DNA from: Citrus sinensis
Taxonomy: Eukaryota > Streptophyta > Magnoliopsida > Sapindales > Rutaceae
Length of the DNA: 64,000 nt
Assembly: GCF_022201045.2 (NCBI RefSeq)
Contig: NC_068558.1
Coordinates: forward strand, 6,105,501-6,169,500
Direction of reading: 5' to 3'
Numbering within the stretch: position 1 is the first letter of the stretch; each line of letters starts with the position of its first letter. The position numbers and the translations under genes were made by a program. The notes beneath the pieces are model-generated. The model was not told the origin of the DNA and did no database searches. It worked only from the letters and a program-made list of their open reading frames with translations. Shown in pieces: positions 23,476 to 34,371 of this stretch.

Positions 23476-23836
23476 GCATAAATATTGCCACTTCAGCCTT
23501 GGCCGAAGTGGTGGGCTGCTGCCCTCACAAGCATTGTGAGGGCAGCGGTTCTAGCCCCCACAAAAGCATTATGGGGGCTAAATGTTCTTTATATTTAAAA
23601 AATCATTCTCCCTTGCGAAATGCAAGTGGAGTATGGACATTCTCTCCTGTGAGGGGTTATTTGTATTGGGCATGTACTTCATATAATTCATTGTAATAAT
23701 GTAAGTCCCAATCATGTATATCTGATTGTAAATATCAGTGTAATATCTCTGCTACAATAAGCAGTTGTTGTAAATATCTGTGTAATGCAGTAATCTGATG
23801 ATTAATCAGTTTAAAAAAAAAAAAAGCATAAATATT
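23476..23836 (+). mobile_element. SINE-like retroposon with exact 11-bp target duplication
   Basis: A body of about 339 bp (23487-23825) ends in an A-tract of about 13 and is flanked by the exact direct repeat GCATAAATATT (23476-23486 and 23826-23836). Near its 5' end, TGGCCGAAGTGG (about 23501) resembles a Pol III A box and GGTTCTAGCCCCC (about 23549) a B box, so a tRNA-derived SINE is the best fit. The head is strongly structured: CCACTTC/GAAGTGG, a 13-bp perfect stem GCTGCCCTCACAA/TTGTGAGGGCAGC, and TAGCCCCCA/TGGGGGCTA. It lies only about 140 bp upstream of the Hip start codon, in the same orientation. Confidence 0.75.
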
Positions 23837-23977
23837 ATTATTATTATTTTATTATTAACAACTTGAAAGAGTATAAGGTAATAAAATCGAAACCTTGTAG
23901 GCACTCTCAGACACATCACGCCAATTACTCTGTAATCTTCGAGAAGCTAAAGAACCCTTGAACGAAGGGAGACGGCA

Positions 23978-26900
23978 ATGGACGCAGAAAAAGTGAAAGA
24001 ACTGAAACAGTTCATCGATCAGTGCAAATCGAATCCTTCCATTCTCGCCGACCCCTCCCTCTCCTTCTTCCGCGACTATCTCGAAAGGTACCGACACTTT
24101 CACTTTTTTATTACTCGCTATTGTTAAAAATTTAGTCTCCATTTTATTGACTCATTTATGTTTAAACGATTTGTTTTAGTCTCCATGCCAAAGTGCCTAC
24201 CGATGCGTACAAAGAAGGCAAATCCGAACCGGTACTCTTTCACTCTCTCACTCTATTTTAATTGTGTATAAAGGCGTAGATTATTTATTTATCTATTTAT
24301 TCGTGTATTTTAATCGTAAACATACATTCATTTTCCTATAGAGGGCCTCTGTGGTGGAGGAGAGCGAAGAGGAAGAACAAAGAGTAGAAGTAGAAGAAAA
24401 AGAGGAAGAAGAGGATGAAATAGTCGAGTCCGATATTGAGCTTGAAGGAGATATTGTGGAGGCTGATAATGATCCTCCTCAGAAGGTTGCTGTTCTTTTG
24501 TTGTTTTACAAGTGTGAAATCAATTCTATTTTTTAATTTATTTATGACGTTTGGTGGTTTTGTGATCAGTATTAAATTGATGTGTTTACATTTTGATTTC
24601 TTTTTCCTTTTTGGTATTTTTAATGATGAAAATGAGTTGATATTTGCAGATGGGAGACAGTTCGACAGAAGTTACTGATGAGAAACGCGAAGCGGCTGCG
24701 GAGGCAAAGGCCAAGGCCATGGAAGCCATCTCTGAAGGCACAATACTGTGTGCATGGATATGTTGTTGCGAATAAATTGTTGAGTGGAGACAAATGGTTG
24801 TGAAATTTGATGGTTCTCTTTTTGTGTGATGCAGGAAAGTTGGACGAGGCAATTGAGCTTTCGACTGAGGCTATTATGCTGAATCCATCAGCCATTATGT
24901 ATGCAACTAGAGGTGAATATTGGTACTTCCCCCCTGTTTGGTTTTTCATGGTTTTGATTGTTGTGTTTGTTTGTTACTGATTTCGTGTGCTCGTGATGCT
25001 TCACGCTCGACAGCCAGTGTATACATCAAAATGAAGAAGCCTAATGCTGCCATCCGGGATGCCACTGCAGCTTTAGAGGTTTATTTCTTGTTCTAATATT
25101 TAGTTAATATTATTATTTTATTCTGTTGTAGTTCATGCATGTGACTAGATGTATGAGTGATTAAATAAGTAATCCTCCCCTGTGTTTAATTCTTGTTTAG
25201 TATGCATGTTTCTACATAATTGCATTGCCATGGATATTTGTCATTTATAATTTTGTTGGGCTGTCGTTTCCTATGTCAACCGTATGATGAGCCTTGATTT
25301 TAGATAATGCTTTTTGCATTTTTTTTTTTAAAGCAAACCCAAATGGAATGAGAGTAAATTTATTAATGAAGAAAAATAAAAAGGGATGCCTAAAAGGGGG
25401 AGGTATGAGCCTTAATAAAGAGCCCCCTAAACAGCATGGGCCTAAAAAATTAAAATTTATGCATGCAAGAACAAACAAAAAACTATTTAAACCTATAACT
25501 AGGTAGTCCTAGAAATGGTAAAACCACAGGAGGCGGTTCTGACTGCCAAACAAATTCAGAAACAGTAGCACCAAAGCTGGCCAGCTAATCAGCAGCATGA
25601 TTACCTTCCCTAAATATGTGAGTGAAGCACATGTCAATCTGATTAATTAATACAAACAATTATTATATCTGTGAATCAACGGCCAACTTCCATTTAATTC
25701 AAAAGATTGTATGCATATAATTATTTGTTTATTATTTTTTTTTCAAATGATAACTAAGTAATCTAATTGCATGCTTCAATGTGATTTTTTTGGGAGAGAA
25801 ATTTATAAGAGCTCAATAATGTTTATCGCAGATTAACCCAGATTCTGCTAAGGGCTACAAGACCCGTGGCATGGCACATGCAATGCTAGGTCACTGGGAG
25901 GAGGCTGTGCATGATCTTCATGTTGCTTCGAAGATAGATTTTGATGAAGAAATAGCTGCTGTACTTAAAAAGGTATGTTCTCCCACTCCTGCTTCAGGAA
26001 TTGTTTCAGCTAATATGTTCATAAGTGTTTGGAAAGAATACATATGAAAGGAACTGTGCCTTTGCAGGAGGGATCTGCTGCCTAGCATGATCTACACCTG
26101 ATAGCAGCAGGTGTAACAATAAAAAAAGAAATTTATTAGTTTACGTTCAAGAGAAACAAAAAGGAGAAGAGTCTTTTACTGCAGGGAGTCAATTGCTGCA
26201 CTTTTTCACTTAAGAGTGTGATACGTCTATTGTGTGTTTTTTTTTAATAAATTAAAAGAAATAGTTTTTGCTATCCTGTAGGTTTTTAAAAATGTTTGCC
26301 ATGTGAAGTTGTTGGCTGTGTTGACTAGACTAAAACTGTGACTAAAACTGTGAACAACAACAATGTAACTGTCATACTACTGTGGACTTGCTTTAGTAAC
26401 TCACGGAAACTCCTTTGCCACACAGGTTGAACCCAATGCACTGAGGATTGAAGAACACCGTAGGAAGTATGATAGACTGCGGAGAGAGAGAGAAGAGAGA
26501 AAGGTTGAGCGTGAGAGACTTCGTCGTCGTGCTGAAGCTCAGGTAATTGCCTATATGATTACTTTGTTCTGACAATCTTGTCTTGCTGCACCTATTGTTG
26601 TGTGTTTCTGATTTTAAGCATCTCTTAAAGGCTGCATATGAGAAGGCTAAGAAGGAAGAGCAATCATCTTCAAGCGAAAGACCTGGAGGGATGCCTGGTG
26701 GAGCAGGTGGAATGCCAGGAGGCTTCCCTGGAGGCATGCCTGGAGGCTTCCCTGGTGGCATGCCAGGAGGCTTCCCAGGTGGCATGCCAGGAGGCTTCCC
26801 AGGTGGCATGCCAGGAGGCTTCCCGGGTGGCATGCCAGGAGGGGGGCCTGGAAATGTTGATTTTAGCAAGATATTAAATGTAACCCTTGTTCTTTATTTT

Positions 26901-27604
26901 TTTAATATTTATTTTAAAGAAAAAACAATTAAGCCATGAATTTATTGTTTTCTATTGACATTTGCAGGACCCTGAGTTGATGGCAGCATTTAGCGATCCA
27001 GAAGTCATGGCTGCTCTTCAAGATGGTAGGCATGCTGTCCTGATAGCTCATAGGCTTTTTTCTTCTTCTATTGGATGTGGACTGTTTCCTCTGTAGTCTT
27101 TTTGCCTCTTAATTGTTCAGCTAATTTGCAAATGTTTGAATCATCTTATTTGTAGTTATGATGATTATTCTGGTTATAATTATGTACAGTTCTCGAAAAT
27201 AGTAATTGAAGGGTGAAAATATGAACATTGCCCCATAGTTGTAGTTTTGTACTAATTCTAATGTTTCATTGAATACATATTTCCTCAACAGGAGGAACAG
27301 GCTTGTCACATAAGATCAATCTATGTTCTGATTTAACAGTGGACTATGATGTTGTTATATTTGTTTATTTTTTTTCTTTTTCAGTTGAAGTATATACCTT
27401 GGCAAGTACATTCAGTTTATCATACTCTGGCAAGTTAACTTCAGCGCTGGGAAGAATTCACTTGTGTCTGACTCTTTTTCCCTTTTCTTGTTTGATGGCT
27501 TCACAGTAATGAAGAACCCTGCTAATCTCGCTCAGCATCAAGCAAATCCCAAAGTGGCTCCCATAATTGCTAAGATGATGGCCAAGTTTGGAGGACCCAA
27601 GTAG
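23978..27604 (+). CDS. HIP1: Hsc70-interacting protein (Hip/FAM10), TPR co-chaperone
   Basis: Eleven exons: 23978-24087, 24180-24231, 24342-24485, 24650-24737, 24835-24912, 25014-25078, 25832-25972, 26426-26542, 26631-26879, 26968-27025, 27507-27604; 399 residues. Order of parts: Hip N-terminal dimerisation helices (1 to about 45, starting [17 protein letters not shown]), a Glu/Asp-rich segment (about 58-98), three TPRs (about 113-214, e.g. [43 protein letters not shown]), a charged helix rich in Arg/Glu (about 227-275), GGMPGGFP repeats (about 287-338) and a C-terminal DP/STI1 domain with [17 protein letters not shown]. That is the complete Hip architecture. Hip binds the ATPase domain of Hsc70 in the cytosol and stabilises its ADP state. 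Intron 4 seems to use a GC donor (GAAG|GCACAA). Intron 6 holds a LINE relic. The gene symbol is by family, as plants have several copies. Confidence 0.93.
25319..25700 (-). mobile_element. 5'-truncated LINE insertion in intron 6 of HIP
   Basis: On the minus strand the sequence reads as the C-terminal RNase H part of a plant [15 protein letters not shown], a stop at 25585-25587, then [19 protein letters not shown] and [11 protein letters not shown] before a terminal TAG at 25483-25485. A T-run at 25319-25329 on the plus strand is the poly(A) tail. The upstream frame (to about 25700) has further stops. Oriented against the host gene. Confidence 0.8.
26690..26850 (+). repeat. Coding tandem repeat for GGMPGGFP units in HIP
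   Basis: About five copies of a 30-bp unit (GGAGGCTTCCCxGGTGGCATGCCA type) encode [10 protein letters not shown] blocks. The later copies are nearly identical at DNA level, which suggests recent expansion or homogenisation. It lies wholly inside exon 9. Confidence 0.85.
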
Positions 27605-28043
27605 ATTGCTTTCCGGGCTGGCATCTTATTTTGTTGTTGGTGAATGGTAACCTTTGTGTGTCACATCTCATGAATCTTGTGCGGCTCTTACGATTTCTGG
27701 GTATGGTATGGATTAGGAATGTTTGGCAGCTGCATCTACATATCTGCTGGGAATTTTTCTTTCTGGGTGAAAGGATTGAGTTTATGTAGTGGTTTAAAAT
27801 TTCGTCCTCAAATTCTTGTCTTAGTTGCTGAACAAAGAATGTGCTTTCATAACTTGGGACTAGTTTTTACTTGCAGAATTATTAAAGGAATGCCATAGCC
27901 TATAATTTCTGGTTTAGAATTGTTTATTGTGCGACTGTCTTTCGAGTTGGATTACTGTTGTAAATTATTTACTAGTTGAATTTTATGGGATTACTAAGTG
28001 GCAGACAGAACTTAGGGGATGTCTTCTCCAAATTTGGGATTTG

Positions 28044-28091
28044 GCGATTTCTCAAGGGAAGTATCGTGCGATTTCTCAAGGGAAGTATCGT
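28044..28091. repeat. 24-bp exact tandem duplication
   Basis: The 24-bp unit starting GCGATTTCTCAAGGG is present twice without a mismatch (28044-28067, 28068-28091). Confidence 0.9.
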
Positions 28092-30211
28092 TAAGAAAAA
28101 CCGAAGTCACTCTTTCTCATTAATAATGTAACTTCGATTTATTCCTTCAATTGGCTTTCTTTGTGGATAAGAGAAAGATACACACATTTGCAAGATCAGA
28201 TCTTCAACCTTGTCCCCCCATTTTTTTCAAATTTTTCGAATGAATGTCAAGATTCGTTTTATTTGCTTGAAACAAACCAATTTGACGTATATAGGGACGA
28301 CTCCGTACAAACAGACCAACCATTAGATGAATCAATAATTGTGTTTCTGAAAGCAAATTAATGAAGTTAGACTCTTGCTCTTTTCATCGACGGGAATTGT
28401 AGAACTAGAATACAAATATGAAGCGAAAATGACTAGCCACCCAACCGTACAGCACTGCTCAGGCCATGCAATTTTATTTGACCGGGATGCTGATGACATG
28501 TGGGACTTAAGGTGCTTTCTCTAATTCTCTCTGGTTGGTCGCATAAGAAATGACTCCTCAGCAATTGAAAAAGTTACCCACCGCTTTGCGTAGTAATAAA
28601 GGTCAAATATCAACGACTTATTATCTATTGCAAATGTAAGCAGAACACCCATTGTTTAAAATGAGAAAACATTTTCCAACACCCTCACCGGCCTGGCTTT
28701 GATTCTTTTACTTAGTTTTACAAAAACTGCACATTTAACATGCGCATAAGCTTACACTGGCTTTTCAATCTCATTTTCCTCACCAACCATTGCCATGACT
28801 TTTTATGGGACGAAAATGATCAACACATCTTATCAATCAATCAAACGAGCAGTAATTGTGGAATTGATTTTTGGCTACGCTCTCTAGTTACTTTCAATTT
28901 TGCTGGCTAGCTCTTCCCATATTTGGTTCCCTATAAGTTTGGACCCTATGACTTAGTTTCTGTAGGCTTCTGGTTAGTTTGTTGCCAGCATTATCGTTGC
29001 ATTATTTGTCAATTTCGTTTCTCTTTTTCTTAATGACGATTGCATTACTCACAAACTTCGTAATGAAATACCTAAATGAACTTCACAATTTATTCCGCAC
29101 TGCAATAATCAAAACACCCAAAATCTGTGGAAAATAGTTACCGCAACTTGAATGAATTCAAACGTGGTAGTTCGCGTGTCAGTGTATTATGTGCTTGATG
29201 GTGTTTAAGTCATAATTATTCGGTTCACTGTATGGATGCTCATTATCAGCTCAAGTGGGATGGTTTGATGCGACATATATATTAATCAATATATATAGGT
29301 CGATTTTGTAATAATTATTAATTAAGATGGTTAAAACGTTAATGATCACTATTTATAGTAATAAACAATTGGGAGCTAGCCATTAATCACAAACATTTCT
29401 AGCCACCGTTTCAACCCAAAAAAAAAAAAAAGAGAGAGAGATATCAAATCGGTACGTGTGCAATATTTTCGCATTTGAAAATTTGAACATGTTTTCGCAT
29501 GTGGTCGCTGTTGTGATCATGAGTTCACAACTGCTACAGTTATGTCGGAACTCAAACCGGACAAAACCATCACTACAAGCAATGTCATACCTAAAAATAT
29601 GCTTAACTACGGATATGAGTCGATGTGTATTCTCTTGGATACTAGAAATTATACGTCGTTGGATCTGTATTAGTTTGATTTTTGGAGGATCATAATTAAG
29701 TAGGCAGCAAGGGTGTTGGAAATATATACAAATGCATGCCTGTAGGGATTAGCAAGTTCTGTTTCCTATCTCTTCTCTTTCCTTATGGGGAAAGTATGCG
29801 TCTGTAATTTATGCCACTAGTATGCATTTACAGGATTAATACCATATGCATATAGCTGCAGAATAGACTAAACATAAAATTAATTAATTGCCTGGTGATT
29901 GGTGTAGTGTCTTGCAAGTTATTTTTTGATCACTTGTCTGATTTTTGACGTAACAAGATCTCGGAGGAGTCCCCTTCGGACATGGGATTTTTTGCGGACA
30001 CATTGTTTGTTGATTTAAATAATGGTTTTCGTGATTTAAATATTACAAGCTTGTCGGAGGATCATCACATTACAGCCATGAAGAAACCTCGCGAAATCTA
30101 AAGATGAGCTCTTCAAAGAAACGGACCCACCCTAAGCTGCAAATTTAAGCCAAGAGATATAAGTCAATAGACCAACACTTTAGATTATTAACTACTCCAT
30201 ATCTACCTATG

Positions 30212-30254
<43 letters not shown>
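30212..30254. repeat. (TA)n microsatellite
   Basis: About 20 TA dinucleotides without interruption. A likely length-variable marker. Confidence 0.95.
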
Positions 30255-30259
<5 letters not shown>

Positions 30260-31716
30260 GTGCTGCAAAATGGTACTTAATATTAATGTACATAATACGA
30301 AGATGATTCATGCATTGTAAGGTAATGATTTTTGAAATGAACTCTGAAATGGTGACCTCTTACGCAAGGCGCGTGTTACTTCTTGTTTGATACTTTGATA
30401 TTTACACACAAAACTAGGGTTTGATAAAGCAACTTGTGTAATCTGTTGGGCAAAAGCTCCTCTTTCATAACCATAATCAACGGCCAGATATGAAGTCCAA
30501 TGATTCAATTATAGCATCCTGTAAGTTCGTCTCGCTCGTACTTGGGCATGGAACAATCTAGAACGATGTGTACGTGGCATATAAAATTCTACGATACGTA
30601 TAAACATGAGCTTGTTGATTTAATAAAATGCACACGGCATCTGTGCTCTTGGCAAAGGTTAAATCATAAAATGTACGAAATATCTGCATCGCAGACTTAG
30701 GGTTTAAAAGCATGAGCTTATTGTTTATGCTAAGTAGCGAACTGAAACTAGCCACAGAGAATAATGTTGTACTTTGATTCAAACTGTAGGAAATAAAAGA
30801 AAGTTTTCTTGATTGAACAATGTGAGAGCAAATAATGAAATTAGATTTTTTTTTTTTTTTAAATGCTAATAGTTATAACCTGGTTTATAGACGAGTGTGT
30901 CATTGGTTGATGTTAATGGAACTTAGAAGATAAGTAGATTAATTTGGCAACTTGCTATGTCTCTTGTGCTTTGATGGGGAGGCAATTCATTATGCTAAGG
31001 TTTCTTCTGAAGTTTAACCTGGCATTATTTTGTGAAACACGAAAGAGAACAACTACACATTCTTAATAAATGATGATGAATACGTAATTAATGAGCTAAA
31101 TTGATGATCCAAAGAAAGCTGAGGGAGAGAAAAAAATATGGAAAATTTTTAAATCATTATTTGGTCAACAAATTGAGCCATTGTTGACCACATAACGCTA
31201 TACAAAGTTGACTATCCATAAAAATATAAAAAAATTTCTTCGTAATTTATTTATTTATAATAATCAAATTCTATATAGCTGCATCACGGCATTTTTAGGC
31301 TTGAATTTCCAATCCAATCTTTCAACACTGACTGATATGGCGTTCGAATCTAGCATTTACTATCATATCCTGTTCTTAAGGTTAGATTCTTAATCTATGA
31401 TTGCTCCTAATGGATAGCAAACACATAAAATCTTTTTAAATCAAGATTAAAGAGGGTACAATTCTCCACTCATTTTGAGGGATCCACCGCCAAATGGGTT
31501 GAAATACACAAATTCTTACTATGAGACAGGATTTTGTTTTGCACCACTCATCCCACACTACCCTTGCCCAAGCCCCATCACTTTATATTTTTATTTCAAT
31601 TGTTATTTATCTAAAGCATATTTTTGTTTTTAATTTTGTTCCAAGATATATATTGTTTCAACATGTTGGAGATGATATGTATTTTTTAAAATTCAATAAT
31701 TTGAATACTATTGTGA

Positions 31717-31964
31717 TATGTTAATGTATTTTTTTTTTTTTTGGTTTTGACCACGAGGTATTATGGGGAGGGCCCCAACTGTGGGAGGCACCTTTAAGCC
31801 CGTACCACAACCCAGAGTAGAAGTTCCCGCTCGAACCGAGAGGCACAGGTTCTCCCAACAAAGGCGACTTCTCTGCAACTCGAACTGGGGAGCAAACTCA
31901 ATCAAGCCACTTAAGGGGGCTCCATTGCCAGTAGAGCCAACACTTTGTTGGTTATGTTAATGTA
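31717..31964 (-). mobile_element. tRNA-derived SINE, family 2, copy 1
   Basis: A body of about 224 bp (31729-31952) is flanked by TATGTTAATGTA at 31717-31728 and 31953-31964 (exact, 12 bp). On the minus strand it begins near CCAACAAAGTGTTGGC, has an A-box-like TGGCTCTACTGGCAATGG, a B-box-like CAGTTCGAGTTGC, and ends in CTCGTGGTCAAAACC plus a poly(A) tract (seen as T14 on the plus strand). It shares its sequence with the copy at 59.1 kb. Confidence 0.85.
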
Positions 31965-32731
31965 CTTTAACTTTTATACTACTAGCATTATGTATTAATA
32001 TAATATAAAATGTTATAAAAGATGATATATAAATGCAGAATGGGTTTGGAGATTGGGAAATTTTTCCTCACATCAGGATTCTCTATCCCAACTTCCCTTA
32101 AATTCATTGACAAACGGGAATAAAATAGAAAATATCATAGGAAATGGAGACCGTCTCCCTATCAAGATAACTGTAACATGGACATTTAAGAGAAATCAAC
32201 AATATTATGTAATTTGATTAGGAAATGCTGAAAACAATCTGATACGGGCCGAAATTAAATTAAAATTCATGAAAACACTGTAAGTCAAAATGAAGTCAAA
32301 CCCACATAAGAGGTTTCCCCAAATCCGAAAAGATTCGATCCCTCTGATTGATCCAACCGAAGACTTAAGTTATGAGCAGCAACACATAAGTAAAATCCAG
32401 TGCAATAAGGACACGTAAACGTAGTGATGACGAAATGGGTGATGGCATGGTTGAGTAAGAGTGCAACCAGGGAGTGGGGTTGTGTAGGAAAATGGGAAGA
32501 AAATTTAGATGCTTAAATGTAACCGAGTCTTTGGTCCACCCATCACCCCATTTTGTGCATCATACACACACCAGAACACCTCATTTTAGTTCCCAAGTTC
32601 CTTTCATAAGCCAATGGTGGGACCAGGAATGATCCTCCCTCTCAATATATGTATATATAGATGAATTATATATGCTTCTGTACAGATGTGAATATAAGAA
32701 TATCATATTAAGGCTGGAAAGTTGAGAACAT
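31965..32731. other. Upstream region of the MYB gene
   Basis: No ORF or repeat recognised. This should contain the regulatory region of the MYB gene; I could not identify a specific regulatory site beyond the TATA box. Confidence 0.5.
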
Positions 32732-32739
32732 TATATAAA
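32732..32739 (+). promoter_or_regulatory. TATA box of the MYB gene
   Basis: TATATAAA 103 bp upstream of the ATG, implying a 5' UTR of about 70-80 nt. Confidence 0.65.
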
Positions 32740-32841
32740 GGTGGTTGGATTCGTGGGGCTATTGAGTCATTAGAAGGAGCACTGGTGAGAGACTAGTACT
32801 TGTATTATTAGCGAGAACTTGTGTTAATAGGCTAGCTAGTG

Positions 32842-34371
32842 ATGGGCAGGCAACCTTGCTGTGACAAACTTGGGGTGAAAAAAGGGCCATGGACAGCTGA
32901 GGAGGACAAGAAACTCATCAACTTTATTCTCACCAATGGCCAGTGCTGTTGGCGTGCTGTCCCGAAGCTTGCCGGTCTCCGCCGCTGCGGCAAAAGCTGC
33001 CGCTTGCGCTGGACTAATTATCTTCGGCCTGACTTGAAGAGAGGTCTTCTTACAGAGGCTGAAGAACAACTGGTTATCGATCTTCATGCCCGTCTTGGCA
33101 ACAGGTCACCCTCCTTTATTTCCTTTGTGATGTAATTAATTATATCTTGATCATTCTCACAATACATAATCCATCTGTTGTTTAATTTTCAAGAAATTTT
33201 TTAATATACATTCATTGATCATTTTATTAATAGTGTTTGGCATAATTACGGACACAACTAATTTTTCTACCATAACACGTTTAAGAATATATTATAAATA
33301 ATATATTATCCTTTACAGTGAGATAGAAGCTGTCAACTTCATCATTCTTATATCTTATATATATAGAAGAAAGCAACGCATTTTGAATAAATAGTAAATA
33401 AGCTACGCATGGTCAATGCATTAGTTGCCCTTTAATTAATCTCCTCAAAGGATACGATCATTGATTGCAAGTATTAATATATTGAATAGTATTTTTCATG
33501 TAAAATATTGAAGCTTTTTTTATTCGTTACTTGCAAAGTAAATGAAAAGGCGGCATACGCATGCTATTGGTGTCCTTGACAAAGGATGGCTTGAGACAGT
33601 CGGCATAAATGCAAGATATCTTTTCATTCATCTTTATCGTGCGTTATATTATGTATTCAAAAATCAAAATTGAGCCGGATATATATATATTTTAAGTCTT
33701 AAGGTGCTTCTTCTTTTTGCTACAAAGAAGCAAACATCCTCTCTCTAATTTCTCATTAAGTACGTGTTATATATAATTTTTTTTAATTACAAATTTTAAC
33801 TAAAATTAACTTTTCACTTATCTTGAACAGGTGGTCCAAGATTGCAGCTAGGTTACCAGGGCGAACCGATAACGAGATCAAGAATCATTGGAACACCCAC
33901 ATAAAGAAAAAGCTCCTTAAAATGGGAATCGATCCTGTCACTCATGAGCCCTTACACAAAGAAACAAAAGCTGAAGATAATTTGCTGCCAGACTCCAGCA
34001 ATCAGCAAAAGGCGGAAAGTAGTGATGGCACCAACAATAACGTTGAAGACAACTCAAGCTCATCCCCAACTGAAAATTCATCCAGTACTGATGATTCACT
34101 CTTGCTAGAAAATATTTGCAACGATGACTGCCTACTGAACAGCTTGTGGATTGATGAACCTCCTCTAATTGATGCACCATGGAATATTAGTAATCAGCCT
34201 GTTGAGGAAAACATCAATGAAACAGGATTGCCAGTAGCTTGGGATCATCAGGACAATTGTTCATGGCTATTGGACTGTCAGGATTTCGGTATCCATGATT
34301 TTGGAATCGATTGCTTCAGTGACTTTGAATTAAACACGCTGAACAATTTGGAGGTGGGTGGCAGGCACTAG
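32842..34371 (+). CDS. R2R3-MYB transcription factor, MYB20/MYB43 type
   Basis: Two exons, 32842-33104 and 33831-34371, giving 267 residues. R2 spans about 14-61 (Trp17, Trp38, Trp57) and R3 about 67-112 (Trp89, Trp108). The start [18 protein letters not shown] and [21 protein letters not shown], together with [17 protein letters not shown] just after R3, are hallmarks of the subgroup 8 MYB20/43/42/85 group, nuclear activators of lignin and secondary-wall genes in Arabidopsis. The bHLH-interaction signature in R3 is absent. The acidic, Asn/Ser-rich C-terminal part ([14 protein letters not shown], ending in the [12 protein letters not shown] region) probably activates transcription. The intron splits the Arg88 codon, the usual second MYB intron; the common first intron is missing. 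The start is the ATG at 32842, just after a GTG in the same frame. Confidence 0.93.

Larger units (their letters stand above)
27605..31716. other. Gene-poor stretch; HIP 3' flank then nothing recognised
   Basis: The first 300 bp or so are the likely HIP 3' UTR. Beyond that I find no supportable gene over about 4 kb. A short open stretch at 29952-30102 (39 codons from ATG) has coding-like texture but no recognisable motif. Minus-strand frames at 30308-30508 and 30558-30782 are likewise unrecognised. Microsatellite and tandem repeats are listed separately. Confidence 0.5.

Noticed and set aside
23780-23815. Hammerhead ribozyme (CTGATGA motif near the SINE 3' end)
   Set aside because: The GAAA core and the flanking stems are missing.
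29952-30102. Small protein gene (39 codons)
   Set aside because: No recognisable motif, no splice partners, TGA close upstream. Kept only as a remark in the intergenic entry.
30308-30782. Minus-strand small ORFs
   Set aside because: No family resemblance and no regulatory context.
32839-32841. GTG codon just before the MYB ATG as a start
   Set aside because: Non-ATG start; the ATG at 32842 begins the conserved MGRQPCC sequence.
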